Below are positions 5,254-5,686 of a stretch of 5,686 nucleotides of DNA, in pieces (positions within the stretch are counted from its first letter, which is position 1; every line of letters starts with the position of its first letter). A model generated the notes under the pieces. It was not told where the DNA came from and did not search any database. It worked only from the letters and a program-made list of their open reading frames with translations. Source of the stretch: Deltaproteobacteria bacterium (GTDB lineage: Bacteria > Desulfobacterota > Desulfarculia > Adiutricales > Adiutricaceae); assembly GCA_031257955.1 (NCBI GenBank), contig JAIRNQ010000117.1, positions 1-5,686 on the forward strand. Direction: 5' to 3'. The translations under genes and the position numbers were made by a program.

Positions 5254-5311
5254 AGATTGTATGATTGGAAATATTTTAACACACAATTTAATTTTTTACA
5301 TCATTTTTTTG

Positions 5312-5530
5312 ATGAACACAGCAACACAGCAACCAGGAGCATTGCTAAGGAAGGCCAAAAGAGATATGATTACCGAGTTGGGTCTGGACGATCACCTTGG
5401 ACGGATCTTCGCAAGCCTTGGAATAATGACTTCACCGCCAAAATTCGATGCCCAAGCATTTTTGAGTAAACGGGCGCCGGGGCCCGATGTCGCCGCTCGC
5501 CCCCGGCCATTGCGAGAGGAGGATGTATGA
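5312..5530 (+). CDS. Small protein of unknown family, coupled to a nucleotidyltransferase
   Basis: The 72-residue protein begins MNTATQQPGALLRKAKRD and continues with predicted helical segments (MITELGLDDHLGRIFASLGI) and a charged, proline-rich tail (RPRPLREEDV). I do not recognise the family. Its stop overlaps the start of the next gene as ATGA (5527-5530), so the two are almost certainly translated together. The start is uncertain: ATG 5312 has no Shine-Dalgarno, an upstream ATG at 5228 would add a hydrophobic stretch encoded by AT-rich DNA, and ATG 5366 has AAGGAAGG 11 nt before it. Composition shifts from AT-rich to GC-rich along the gene. Given its position it may be a partner of the nucleotidyltransferase in a toxin-antitoxin-like module, but this is inference. 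Confidence 0.6.
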   Translation: MNTATQQPGALLRKAKRDMITELGLDDHLGRIFASLGIMTSPPKFDAQAFLSKRAPGPDVAARPRPLREEDV

Positions 5531-5686
5531 GCCTGCCAAAGCGACAAAAACGCTGTGATGCACCTTACTCTATTGAAGAAATTCGGGAAATCGTTTCTCC
5601 CATCGCTCAGCGATTTGGAGTGGATCGCATGTGGTTGTTCGGCTCTTACGCCCGTGGCGACATCCACCCGGACAGCGACCTGGACT
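5527..5686 (+). CDS. MNT-type minimal nucleotidyltransferase (N-terminal part, cut by window)
   Basis: The first 53 residues are present. FGSYARG and the DLD that follows give G39, S40, D51 and D53, an exact GSX10DXD motif of the polymerase-beta-like minimal nucleotidyltransferases; the aspartates bind the metal and nucleotide. SIEEIREIVSPIAQRFGVDRMWLFGS is the usual helix and strand before it. Many such proteins are MntA antitoxins that AMPylate a HEPN toxin (HepT) encoded next door; any such gene would lie beyond the right edge. The ATG at 5527 overlaps the previous stop and has AGGAGG at 5517-5522. An antibiotic nucleotidyltransferase is less likely from this short N-terminus. Confidence 0.88.
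   Translation, partial: MSLPKRQKRCDAPYSIEEIREIVSPIAQRFGVDRMWLFGSYARGDIHPDSDLD

Larger units (their letters stand above)
4431..5311. other. AT-rich gene-poor stretch
   Basis: From about 4560 to 5310 the base composition falls sharply, with many A and T runs, compared with the GC-rich coding DNA on both sides. Only very short open frames are present, such as 4580-4660 (26 codons, plus), 4819-4926 (35 codons, plus, peptide starting MPTKRKPIGNKK) and 5137-5253 (minus, listed separately). None has a good ribosome site or recognisable family. A short hairpin lies at 4968-4986 (GGCTTAAC and GTTTAGCC, one mismatch). It may be decayed or acquired DNA, or the flank of a mobile cassette; I see no transposase, integrase or clear terminal repeats. 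Confidence 0.55.

Noticed and set aside
4560..5310. CRISPR array or tRNA in the AT-rich stretch
   Set aside because: No regularly spaced repeat, cloverleaf or T-loop sequence was seen on reading both strands.
5392..5667. Minus-strand 91-codon frame opposite the MNT gene
   Set aside because: It is a shadow of the nucleotidyltransferase, whose GSX10DXD motif is on the plus strand.

Overview
The window looks like chromosomal DNA of a strictly anaerobic, hydrogen-metabolising bacterium. The clearest content is a minus-strand [FeFe]-hydrogenase maturation operon: a TM1266-type small protein, then hydE, then hydG, which runs off the left edge. A likely iron-sulfur flavoprotein gene lies upstream on the same strand and also fits an anaerobe. 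The coding DNA is fairly GC-rich. HydG and HydE resemble my memory of Desulfovibrio-like (Desulfobacterota) versions, but no rRNA or other marker is present, so the lineage is only a guess.

Layout from right to left on the minus strand. The flavoprotein gene (2939-3571) is followed by a two-copy 64-bp GC-rich tandem repeat that includes its stop codon, and then a possible terminator (2695-2726). Next is a near-consensus sigma-70 promoter (TTGACA, 17 bp, TATATT; 2648-2676) facing the hyd genes. About 120 nt downstream of it is a convincing intrinsic terminator (2518-2545). Its upstream arm can instead pair with an earlier segment, giving an antiterminator/terminator arrangement about 190 nt before the first hyd gene. 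Transcript starts predicted from the promoter fall at the base of a 10-bp hairpin. I read this as a candidate cis-regulatory leader RNA (or a small RNA) controlling hydrogenase maturation, and it is the most interesting item here. A further perfect 12-bp hairpin and an RBS-overlapping helix lie between it and the first gene (2069-2329). hydE (947-2020) and hydG (1-884) follow with short gaps.

On the plus strand, a MutT-type Nudix hydrolase (4017-4430) has a possible promoter at 3862-3890 and a possible terminator at 4515-4560. It is followed by about 0.9 kb of very AT-rich DNA without a convincing gene (4431-5311). At the right edge a small unknown protein (5312-5530) overlaps, by ATGA, the start of an MNT-type minimal nucleotidyltransferase (5527 onward, cut by the window). 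This looks like the start of a toxin-antitoxin-like or accessory cassette.

How the genes work together: HydG makes the Fe(CO)2(CN) synthon from tyrosine and iron, and HydE processes it towards the di-iron subcluster of the H-cluster. HydF (not seen) would be the scaffold, and the TM1266-type protein is a presumed regulator or accessory factor. The flavoprotein, Nudix enzyme and nucleotidyltransferase have no evident functional link to this pathway.
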